Assembly (NCBI RefSeq): GCF_964199755.1
Contig: NC_133930.1
Coordinates: 31,177,071-31,241,070 of the forward strand
Reading direction: 5' to 3'
Length of the DNA: 64,000 nucleotides
Origin: Larus michahellis
Lineage: Eukaryota > Chordata > Aves > Charadriiformes > Laridae
Below the pieces are notes generated by a model that had not been told where the DNA came from, did no database searches, and saw only the letters and a program-made list of their open reading frames with translations. This document shows, piece after piece, positions 11,401-23,400 of the stretch. Position 1 is the first letter of the stretch, and each line of letters begins with the position of its first letter. A program made the position numbers and the translations under genes.

Positions 11401-14400
11401 AATTGGGAAACAGGCAAGTACTTATCTATAAAATAAAGGAAACTAGTCTAGAAACAGTATGCTGCAGAGATGCTTTCCCTACTTCACCTCTTCTTCAGAA
11501 TAAAAACTTGAAACTTAATTCTGTGTTTTTCACACCTGTCTCCATGTGCAGGCTCCTGTGCACAACCTTGCTTTGGCTCTGGCTCCCCACAGGGCTCCTT
11601 CACCCACTGTAAGACTGCTCATTCACGAGCCAACTGCTAATTCAGGCCCCCTCTCTTGAGTTCAAATTCCTCCTGTCCCCATTAGTCTCCTTTAACACAG
11701 CTATCTGCGGGTTGTCCACAGTCACCCTTCTTACACTGTCCCTCAGGCTCTTGGGTTGGAAGCCATTTTTTCAAGCTCAAGTTTTTGCACATATTAACTC
11801 TCCAAATGGTTCAGCATGCATCTTTTCTTCTCTCTGAAATAAACTTCCAAGCAAAGAAATCTTTGCTTTCCTTGTTCACACCACCAAGGCTCAAAATAAT
11901 TGCTTAATCCCACTGCATAATTTCTATTATGTGTTGGCTATACTGTTCATAGTTCAAAAATACATAGGTTATCAAGCAAAGATTGCTACAAAAACATATT
12001 TGATCTTTTTAGTATGGAATTTTACCATTTTACTGTTGCTAGTAAAATTAATTACAACTCATTTTTATTTAGGGTTTAGTCTGCGAAAAACACTGAAATG
12101 CTATATACTGACTGAAGATTCAAAAACAGTGCATTTTGACATAGATGAAGATGGTCATCACGAAATATCAACCAAGGATTCACAATCCCATGAAGGTAGT
12201 GTGCTTTTTATACCAAAACTCACTAACCGTATGTTTAGTACTATAAGACATTTTTAAATACACTAAGTACTGTGTTCAGTTTTGGGCCCCTCACTACAAG
12301 AAAGACACTGAGGGGCATGTAACATTATATTGCATCTTTATGAATATTGATAGTGATATAAAGAAAACTTCTATTCCAGTTTACAGTAGGTATATGATAA
12401 ATTTAAAGAAGATTGTTTTATTTGCTCCCATTTGAGTTAATGGTAAGTCTAGACGCTTGGCTATTAAGTCGGTAAAAACAAAGATACTCCTTAGAGACAA
12501 GAGCTAAATGGAGAAAAATAGAGAAGATTTTGGAATTTGCAAGATTATTTTGTTTTTCATGGAACTCTTCCTTTATCTCAAATGGGGCTTCTCTAATTGA
12601 CACCAAAAATGGTATCACAACTAACATCAAAGAAGTAGTTGTTAGAGGTTATTCTTTTGTTACAGAAGAGGCAAATAACAACAAATGCAATTATTCTAGA
12701 ATTATACATTTTCCAGAGATGTGAAAGTAGAGAGAAAAAACAACAAACCATATTTCTAACTAAAATACAAGAAAAAGTTTAAATCGGTAAGATAGCTATC
12801 AATTTACCAAAACTTTATCTTTTACAAAAATGCCAGCTTTTACAGGAATGAGAAGTCCATTACATGTGGTTCAGATAAAGACGTAGAAAGGCTTGTTTGA
12901 TATATTTATAAACTAAATTGATTTATTTTTATTCTAATAAATTGTGAATAATGACAGCTGCTGTACCTGATAAGGTATTTAAGTGTGCTTTACATCTTTT
13001 GAAGTGTCTTTTACTTGATAACTTCATGGAATTTTGAAGTAACTCATACAATTAGTATTGCTGATTTATGAACAGACACCAAACCTGTGTAGGTATACAA
13101 TAGAAGTAGTTTGCGGATAGATTTGTCATGTGACAATCCTGATGTAGAAGATACTGATGTTCCTGGAAGAAAAAGAAAAAAAAGGCAATGCTATGTGATA
13201 TTCTTGTATGTGTAAACACAAGTACCACAAACATATATTCATGGTACAGTTAAGTCAACATCGTATTAGGAACCATCCACCACCTGGATGCTGGTGACTT
13301 TGGCCTGAAGTGGATGATGCCTTCCCCAGATATCTGGCTACGTGGTTCAGGCTGATGTTAGAAAAGCCAGAAACCCCACGCCATTGCTACCTGTTACTTT
13401 CCAATCATCTTGCACATTTTGTGTTAGGGTCCTCACATCTGCTGCCAAAAACTTTCAGGCTTCTCTTTAGGCCTTATGTCTCATTACTGATCTCTGTTTC
13501 CTCAGGTGCGCTCTCTTTTGCAAAAGACAGTTAATCAATCAATGTATTTATTAGACTCTGAGTTCAGGACTTCAGGGTGCCTGTTCACGAGTCTAACTGT
13601 ACAGTCTTAACGGGGTTATATGAATTCAGAGACCTGCAGGAAATGAAGCCTGATGCCTATTGCTAGACACGCTCAGATTATGTTTCAGAACAATTCTTTC
13701 AATTGTTTGTGGTGTTTTTAAATTTGAAGAATGTAAATATCTAATTCCACATATTTGTTAATTATCTTTTATTTTAGATATTGCGTGGTTAAGCGTGTTC
13801 ACAAGGAATGAACCAGCAGTAACTGGTAAGACTCCTATGGGAATTAAAGGCATCATTCTCTTTGTTAGGGTCTGTTTTTGAAGAGATGTTTGAGGGTAGG
13901 AAAAGAAGTTAGCAATGTTTTATACACAGACTTGACATTGGAAGGAACATATTATACCAGATTTTTGTTTAGGTCAGGTTGCTGGACAGTTCTAAAAATT
14001 AAAGAGCCTTTCTGTGTTGCATGAGAAGAAATCTTTGACATCACAAAAATTGCCTTAGCAAATTATGAGTAATGGCTTGGCCTGAAGACAAATGTATATG
14101 AGGAAATAGAATGTATACAAGATAGAAAATCTGTTTGTTTGTTGTTTTTTTTTTTGTTTAAGAAAAGTGTATGTGCTCTGTTGCTGGCATATGGGTCTTA
14201 GCTAACAAAGACCTGTTGTAACAAGAGGGGAAAACCAAAAAGAAATGGATATGAAGAAAGAGGAGACACATTTTTGGGACTTCCATATTGTAAACATAAG
14301 AAATGACTGGGAAAATCAAAGATATATTAGTGCAAGGTACTCCAGTAGAAGATAAATGTATTCCAGTTTCAACCGTATAGCAAATATCCGTCAAGTCCAG

Positions 14401-17400
14401 GACTGCACAATGGCTAAATAAGGATTTCTAGGTAATGGTATAAAATACTGACATCCTCCCAAACCCTAACAACTTCACATTTCAGGGCCACCCCAAGCAA
14501 GAAGTGGTTTCTTATATTTAGTTGAGTTCAAAGCATTTATTTTGAATGAATTTGTAAAATTGCCCCTTAGACTCTTGTAAGGCTTTTGTAACCCAAGAGG
14601 CCAGGGAATTCATCCAAAGGCCATCAGGGAGTGGAAGTATTACTTACGAAATCATGGAAAGGTTCCTTACTTTCCTCGCCACTCGCTGTCTGCCTGATAA
14701 GGCAGATGACCTATCAGGTCGTCGTGTTTTTCAGAGGTGATAGGGAAAGTTAGACTCCTTTGCATTTACTTAGAGTAAACAATGTATAAGCAAGTTGCAA
14801 TAAACTCTGTAGACAGAGTCAGCCAAGGATAATTAGAATGCAACTCATGCTGACATATGTTCCATGTCCACTGGCTGGACTCCTGCATCCCACTTTGGGA
14901 TGCCTCTAGGTCAGAACACTCTTGGCTTGGATATGAAATCTGTCTTGCCTGCTGATGTGCCTCTTACATGCTGCAGCTGAAGTTGGACAGTTGCGGCTGA
15001 GGCAATCTAAACTGATGTCAGAAAAAAAATAACACAAATGGCAGAATTTTAGACCTCCTACATTCTACTACATTTATCTGAATACATACGTAAACTGAGT
15101 AAAACGCACTAGGCTGGAGTGTGTCTCAATTTTTAACACGGATTTTAATGTTATTTTCATGCTGTAACTGGCTCACAAAAAATACCTTCAGAAGGCTTCC
15201 ACAAAAGCATTACAGTTAGGGTAAGTTAGGGTAACTAAAATCAGGGCCGGGATTAGAGCGGCTAAAACCGGTCAGGTGAGATGAGTGTTCTGCTGGTTCC
15301 AAATATCCTTCAAAGGCTAAAAAATACCTTTGGTAACAAGAGAAAAATATCTTCTTAAGTGCATCTGTTAATGCATAATTACCTAACCTCTGTAAAATTA
15401 GTATTCAGTTGCTGCAATGATGCACATATAGATCAACTTCTACTTTCTTTTATATTTTTTGTCTTAAGCAGTACACTTGTGATACTTTTAAAAGCACAAG
15501 TAGTATTATTTGAAGTAAATCTGCAACCTTTGGATAATGTTACAGTTATAGCACCATTGGGTAGTTGTTAATGTCACTGGCTTTGTGAGATAACACTCTC
15601 GTATGCCATATGAATTGACAAAAGGAGCCTTAATTTGTTTACTTTCTACGTATCTGGATCTGAGGCCCTGAAGTACCAAAAGGTAATGAATGTTGTTGGT
15701 GTATCAGGCTGAGGAGTGTCCTGTATTATGACATTTCCATAATTACGACATTATGTGACATTTCCTGCAGCTGAAAGAACAGTATTATCTCAAAAGTGAG
15801 TAAATCCAATGCACCCACAATTATGATAGTGGAAAGATTTTGACATAGAAAGCATGCAGAAAATAAAAAGGAAAAACTCCTACATTTTCCATAGTGACAT
15901 ATACATAGTCAGGTATATTGCATAAACATGTATATTACATGTATGCATTCAGTACTAATTTAAATGCCTTATATTTATTTGTGTATAACTGATATTCCAT
16001 ACATTAACTATAGACAAAGAAAGTATATATATGGCAAATTCAGAGCATCATAAAGTCATAGACTTTAAATACTTTATAGACGAGAATCATATCAAGAGTG
16101 ATTATATTTGTTTCTATTCCTATGCCCAGCAATGTAAAGTGAACCTGGATGTTGTCTCTTTACAAAATATTTTTAGCTATGCTTCATTTTACAAAGCGAT
16201 ATATATTTTATTACAATATTTTCCTCTATGTAAAACAGATTCTAAAAATTTGGTGATCCTCACGCAGAGGTCAAAACTTAATGAATTTGTCCTGTTGTGC
16301 AAGGGTCAGAAACAGCTATCTCTGAAGGTAAGGAGTTTATTTCCTTTGTAACTTGTGGGTTCTCTTTCTTAATAGAGGACTATTTCTCCCACAGACCCTT
16401 TCAAATTACTTTTCTTTACTTACCATATTCCACATTTCACAGCTTCTGACTACCTCCACTGTATTCTGTCTGGGGAAATATTTAAAGTAGGTTATTGCAA
16501 AAATCATTGGGTTAGGTAGTTGACTACCGTCACTAGAAGACAGGAGAGAATCATAGAATCATAGAATCGCTGAGGTTGGAAGCGACCTTTAAGATCATCG
16601 AGTCCAACCTTTACCCTACCCTGACAAAAGCCACTTCTAAACCATGCCCCTAAGTGCCCCATCTACCCTTTTTTTAAACACCTCTAGGGATGGTGAATCC
16701 ACCACCTCCCTGGGCAGCCTATTCCAATGCTTAACAACCCTTTCAGTGAAAAAATGTTTCCTAATATCCAATCTAAACTTCCCCTGACATAACTTGAACC
16801 CGTTTCCTCTCGTCCTATCACTTGTCACCAGGGAGAAGAGGTCAGCCCCCATCTCTCTACAACCTCCTTTCAGGTAGTTGTAGAGGGTGATAAGGTCTCC
16901 CCTCAGCCTCCTCTTCTCCAGGCTAAACAACCCCAGCTCCCTCAGTCGTTCTTCATAAGGTTTGTCCTCCAGACCCCTCACCAGCTTTGTAGCCCTTCTC
17001 TGGACACGCTCCAACACCTCAATGTCCCTCTTGTAGCGAGGGGCCCAAAACTGAACGCAGTACTCGAGGTGGGGCCTCACCAGTGCCGAGTACAGGGGGA
17101 TGATCACTTCCCTAGTCCGGCTCACCACACTATTCCTGATACAGGCTAGGATGCTGTTGGCCTTCTTGGCCACCTGGGCACACTGCTGGCTCATATTCAG
17201 CCATGTTGGGCATGTTGGGAATGTTGGGTTTCAGTCTCTGTGGAGGGAGAGGGGGCTTCTTAACCAGAAAACATGCAGGAAACAAAAGGGGAGGAAGAAG
17301 CAGGAATGCTGCCTTGGAAAGAGATTAGTTTAAGAGGGGAATTATTTTCTCCTAACCAACCAGAATTAGAGGATAAGGAATATGACGAAAAGAAAATACA

Positions 17401-20400
17401 GCTGAACTGTATTATTCTGTTTTAAACATTTACCATCTGGTGTCAGAGCATTCCCATTTTCTCCAGTCTTGTGAAGGTTTGTTTATCACAGGAAGAGCAG
17501 CCAAGGATGGTTTTCCTTATTGGAGAGTTATAACCTTTACCAAAATATGTCTGAGGAAGAACTTTATGTTGGAATTTATGGTCTAAAACAGGGCAAAGGT
17601 CTAAGAAGCTCTGTTTACACAGATTATGTTGAGATAAAGAATGACCCTTCATCTAATACTGGCCATGCATGATGGTGTAAATTGCCCAATACTTCCTCAA
17701 ATTAAGTCTTTGATGTTTTTTGTTTGTTTTTAATTCACAGATGACTTTCCATAAAATCTATTTCCTGAAATTATTTGTGTAAATGTGTGTTGCAAGATCC
17801 ATTTGTTATGTTTATAACTGTTTATCCCATTGGGATTTTCCTTTCTGCCCTTGAAAAAAACAACTATTTTGAAAGGATTTTTCTGAGACTACCTTTTCAT
17901 AAATTAATTGTTTGAAAGGTGTTCCACCAAATCAGAGAAAGAACTGAGTGTTGAGCCCTAAAGGATTTTACTTCCCAATCCCCTATTTTAAAGTACCAGG
18001 TTATACCAGATTATGTTTCTTGACATGATTAAAAGCAGTTCTTATCTGAAAATGAGGTAAGACATATTTAGTGTCTCCCAAATATGTAAAAAACTTGGAA
18101 GGATCATATACCTTTCTTTCCAGAAGAATATGAATAATCTTCTTAATCTCAAGGGAAATTCTCATATGGAAGATGACAAGGCTCCTTATCTGTGATAAAG
18201 TTTTGGTATTCTACTGTAACATGGTTCAGTCTTGGCTGCATTGCAAAATAGAATGTGGGCCTTAAACAGTTTGAAGGACTGTCTTCAGCATTTGCCTTCA
18301 ACCCAATTCATTTTGCATTGCAAATGGTAACAAAGAAATATATTCTTGGAAGTGTTTCAAGAATTTACCAGCTTATTCATCGTGGATAATTTGAATGTAA
18401 TCATTAATGAACTTCATAAAAAGGGGAGTTTTCTTTAGAATTAATGCTGCATTTGGTGGATTAAAAGAGCAAAATATGAAGACAAAATTACCAATCTGGG
18501 TTGTTGTAAACACAGGTCTTAAAAACATCCTCTTCAGAGCCAGATTATCCTTCAGTGGAAAGATGCAACATGAAAACATGCGAGCATGAAGATCCTGACT
18601 TCAAACAGGTATATAATCTTGATCAAACAAATACAAAATGTGTGTGAGATTGTGCGTATGCAAACATAGGTGTAAAAAAAGTGTAGCTAAATGCAACCCT
18701 GCTGTTACTCATTAAGTGACTGTTTACTACTTCAGCTGATTTTTAGCATTTTCCTCAGAAAAAGGAAAATAAGAACTGTTCCATACCTTTGACGTGACTT
18801 GTATGTATGAGTACATCCTTCAATCTACAGGCAAACTATCTGACTTTCAATTAAAACATAAAAGGCAAAGATGTTTCCTGTATTATTATGCTTATATAAA
18901 ATGCAAAATAGTTTTCACCTGGTACAAATCCTTAGACAATGTCTGAAAAATCTGGATGAGTGTATTAGCAGATCTAGAAGGGTCAGATTACAAGAGTAAC
19001 GATGTTTTTCAGAAATAGTGAATCCATTAATGAAAAACTTCTGGGAAATAATAAAACCATAAAAGATACATAATTTAATATAAAGAAGAAATTAAAAGCA
19101 GTCCCTAAAATACTTTCAGACTGAATTCGCTCTTAGCAGATGATTATAAATCAGGAGTAATGCATTGTGTATAGAAATACAGGTAGCCAAGTAGTTTCTT
19201 AACATGTTTTTGTCACCAAAGCTTGATTTTGTTGGCTCTTCTCTAGATAGAAATGGTAAAACATCGTGAACACAGGAAGAAAACTACTCTAGTTGTTAAA
19301 TAAGATACCTTAGACAGATATTCTAAGCTAGAGAAAATGAAAAATGAAGTAAATGTAGCTAAGACTAATTTTTGTTAGTGTTGTAGTCCAGTCGATTTAC
19401 TGTCTAAGGGGATTGAAAAGACAATCTTTCCAATTCCACTGAGCAAAATTAAAGGGATCAGATAGCTTTCAGAACTTCATAAAAGTGAATCTGAAACACT
19501 GAAAACCTAAAATTCCCAGCCTAATATTTCTAACATTGCTAATGTTTCTCCTAGATCAGAAAGGAATTCTGTTCATTTAGAATTAGAAAAAGTTTTTTGT
19601 TTGAAGTCATTCTGAAATGATCTTTCAAAGGTATGAGCTACAGTACTATTTATTTTTTTAAATTAATAATTAATGATCAAATCTCCTGCATACTGAACCT
19701 GGGCAATGCAAGAGGGTCCTTCAGTTTAGGTCCTTGCTGAGGTACTTACTTGCCACAAATATTCCTTTGTTCTACACAGGAGAAAGCAACAAAGCTTAGG
19801 AAATTTATAAGGCCACTTCTAGTCCCCTCCTTGTGTGATGTAAACTGTCACAGTCATATTGCCTTCTTCTAAAACCTATTTCATGCACTTTTTAATAGAC
19901 AAAGATATGCCTTTTTCTGTGGAGCTGTTCATAGGGGAAGAATTAATGTCTTGATGGCTGCACATTTTGAGGGACAGCTGCAAAGAAGAGGTGTAACAGT
20001 CGCCTGGAGAGACTTATTCATCACACCAGGCTTCTAAACAGATAATTAGAATGAAAAACTCATTCTGAGAACCTATCTATTACCTAACAAGACAGATAGT
20101 GATCCACTCATCATGGTTTCTTGCTGGTGCCTTCAAGGAGGAAAAAGAAAAAGTTACTCATTTGTGTGAGGAGAAAACAGTGGCCGGCACTTGAACATTT
20201 TGCCGTGAAAATGATAGTCAAGTCTGAATCATGAGATTCTTACTAAACCTTCTAGAATGAGTGCACTGATCAGGAAATAATTTCTGGTGAGATGAATCAA
20301 GCTTCCACTGTCCCAAGGATGAAAAAGTGTGTGAGTAGCTGACTGAGATGGAAAAATACTTCTTATGGCCAATAACAAAGGTATGTGGTGCTGCGATGTG

Positions 20401-23400
20401 ATATTTAGGCTGCTAGCACTTAACAGTAAGTCTTAAAGACAGGCATTTTCCTTCTTCTATTGGAAGACTGCCAGTAGAATTACCAGAAACACGAGAATCT
20501 GTGGAGCCAGCTTTTATACCAGCAGGAAGAGTTGCACGCAGTGTTGTAAATTTCCATGTGGCTAACCCAGGCTTGTGGAGAGACAGTTCACAATCAATAT
20601 TTATTAAAACATCTTGCATTAATTAGGCTGCTGCTACCACAATAATATAATAACAGCTCGTAACAGCAAATAATAGTTTATAACAACATCTTATTCTGAT
20701 AGGGGCTTAAGTCAGGAAGGTAACACGGATCGCAACCAGTATTTATTGCAACACTATGCTGGCAAGAGCAGAAGACTGCGTCATACGTGCCATTACTGCC
20801 TCATGCAGGGCACACACCCACGGGGCCCAGCTGGAGCAGCAGCCAAAAGGCCAACCCCAGCGGTTCACTCAGGAGCAGGCTTACATTTACTTATAACTGT
20901 AATTATTTAACTCTGTAATAGAGCATTCTTACAATAATTAATAATACTGTACAAGCAAACGCAGTTAACCACACAAAAGAATGAATTAAGACATACAGAG
21001 TATCATTTCCCTTTAGATCCCCCACAGAAAAGTTTTTCCCATCTATGTCCCCACAACATGTTGACAATGAAGGGATGTTTCCCATTCCTTTACATTTATA
21101 ATTCTCCCACTAGCCAGCATGGTTTCTTTTAGCACAAGTAAGATTACATTTACAAACTTTGTCACTTGATGGAGTCCATGGACAGGAAAGTGTTAATCCC
21201 AGTAATTTCTGAAAAAAAACCAGCATGTGCTTATGATGTTGAAATGAGTTTTATTTAACATTCACCATTGACATTAATGGCTAAATTTGACCAAGAGTTC
21301 TCAACTGGACTGATACTGTTTCATGCCTTATCTTCTTGCAGGCTGTCTTCTAAATTAGCAGTTTCCTTAGAAGTCTTGACCAAAACTAGGCAGCCTCGTC
21401 ATATCAGAGCTGGTCCTGTATCCTTGGGACACAAGCAGCTAAACAGATAGTAGGAGCAGGCAGTACAGGGGGAAAAAATGGGGTGGATGGGGGGGAATTA
21501 TCAAGGAGAGTTGTTCACATTCTGTGTTGTTACATGTATGTATAGGTTTTAATGTTCTTATTTTACCATTTTTATTAATTATACATTTTTACTATCACTT
21601 TTTAATTCTTCCAGAAGTGCAGTTTTTAGTGATTTTATGTTGCTTATCAGAGAAGTACATATCTCTTTTATTATTCATGACACATTACCACCCTCAGTCC
21701 TTTGCATATGCATACTTAACCCTCTCAGCTCTTATTATGTACTAGTAGCACTCAGTTTTCGCTCAGTTTCAAACCTTCCTTTCTCTTTCCTTTCCTGGTT
21801 GATACCCCTTCTAAATTCCCTCTTGACTTGACAGATTTGCTTGAAAGATTACGGAAGTCAACAATTCTATCACTAGATTCGACTGCTCCTCTTCAAGTTG
21901 TTGTCCCTTGGTGGATAATGCAGTGTTATTAGGTAATTATAACTCAACAGCATTTTCCCAAAACTTTGACTGAAATTCCCCTGCCTGGATGGACTGAGAT
22001 CTGAGGGGCTGCAGCTCTCCAAGATCCATTAAGAGATGTAACAGTTTTTATTCTATGCTTCCTCTCTACTTTCCTGAGTAGTTAGATGAAGCCAAGCAAG
22101 ACAGAGACAGTTTAAGCCAGAGCTTAGCTACGCAGTCATGACAGATCTTACTGAGGGACTTACTCTTTTCTTCAGTTAAATAGGCCAAAATAAAGAAAAC
22201 AAAACTCCAAACAGGAAAAATCGGGCAAGTGAGGCACACAGAATTACCTTAGTTCAGAACTTTTGACCTTGTCAGTTATGACAATGCCATATTTATTGTG
22301 CTTGGCTGCTGGCTGGGGTCAACCTACTGCAGTCCTTCTTGGCACCTGGCATGCAGCTTGAAGGTTTCTTTTGGCTCCATAAATTGATTAACCTATTGGA
22401 GATCCAAGGAGTGATCAGCAAGGCTCACTCCCCCTTCAGTATTCCCATACGGCCAGTGGGAAAGTCTGAGGGCGGAAGCTAACAGTGGACTATTCTGGCC
22501 TAAACAAAGTAATGCCACATGGAGTGCTGCCGTATCAGACATTCTAGAGCTCCAATATGAACAGGAGTTGAATGTGTCAGAGTATATGCTACAGCTGATA
22601 TTGCCAAAGCATTTTTCTTGACCCCTTTGGCAGCAGGGTACAGGCCACGGTTTGCTTCCACGTGGAGGGCTGTACAATACAGCTGGAACCGACTGCCCCA
22701 GGTCTGGAAGCGCTGCCCTACTGTTTGTCAGGACAGGGCCAGCTGTGAGAAAAAAAGCACTGAGGCGTGTTGGCCCTAGACAGCAGCCAAGCCCTGACAC
22801 AGCCACTTGCTCAGTCCCGCTCCCCACCAGTGGGACAGGGGAGAGAACAGCAAGAGCAAAAGTGAGAAAACTTGTGAGTCGAGATAAACCCCCGTGATGC
22901 AAAAGTGCTTACTCACCTCCTCCCATAAGCACTTCAGGGCCCAGCCAGTCTCTGAGCAACAGCCACCTTGGAAGCAAAAAATTCCCACTCTCTTCTTTCA
23001 GTCCCCAGTCTTTATGGCTGACCGTGACATTACATGGCATGGAGTATCCCTTTGGCCAGCCCAGGACAGCTGTCCCAGCTGTGTCCCCTCCCAGCCTCTT
23101 GCCCACCCCTAGCCTACTCGCTGGGGCAGAGTGAGAAAAAGAGAAGGTCTTGGTGCTGTGCATGCTCAGCAACAGCCAAAACAAATCCAAAGTCCGCATA
23201 ACTCATTTGTAATACTTCCTAAGGTCTAGAGCTTCTTTGATGCAAGCAAGGCAATAGCTCAGTTTTACTAGTTTGCTTATCGTCATCGTATGACTCATGC
23301 AGTTTTTGATCATGTGCTCATTTCCTTGTTTCATCTGAGGCAAAATGCAGATTGTAGTGTGCCCTGTACTCCTTTGTGTAACATGCCATGGCAATGTAAG

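Noticed and set aside
11931-12257. 108-codon open frame starting [13 protein letters not shown]
   Set aside because: The first part is intron; the IL33 exon begins at 12073 after TTTATTTAG.
16031-16351. 106-codon open frame starting [12 protein letters not shown]
   Set aside because: Only its last third (from 16239) is coding: it is an IL33 exon entered through a splice acceptor. The upstream part is intron read-through.
22393-22902. 169-codon minus-strand open frame
   Set aside because: Overlaps the LTR remnant; composition and position indicate a chance frame.
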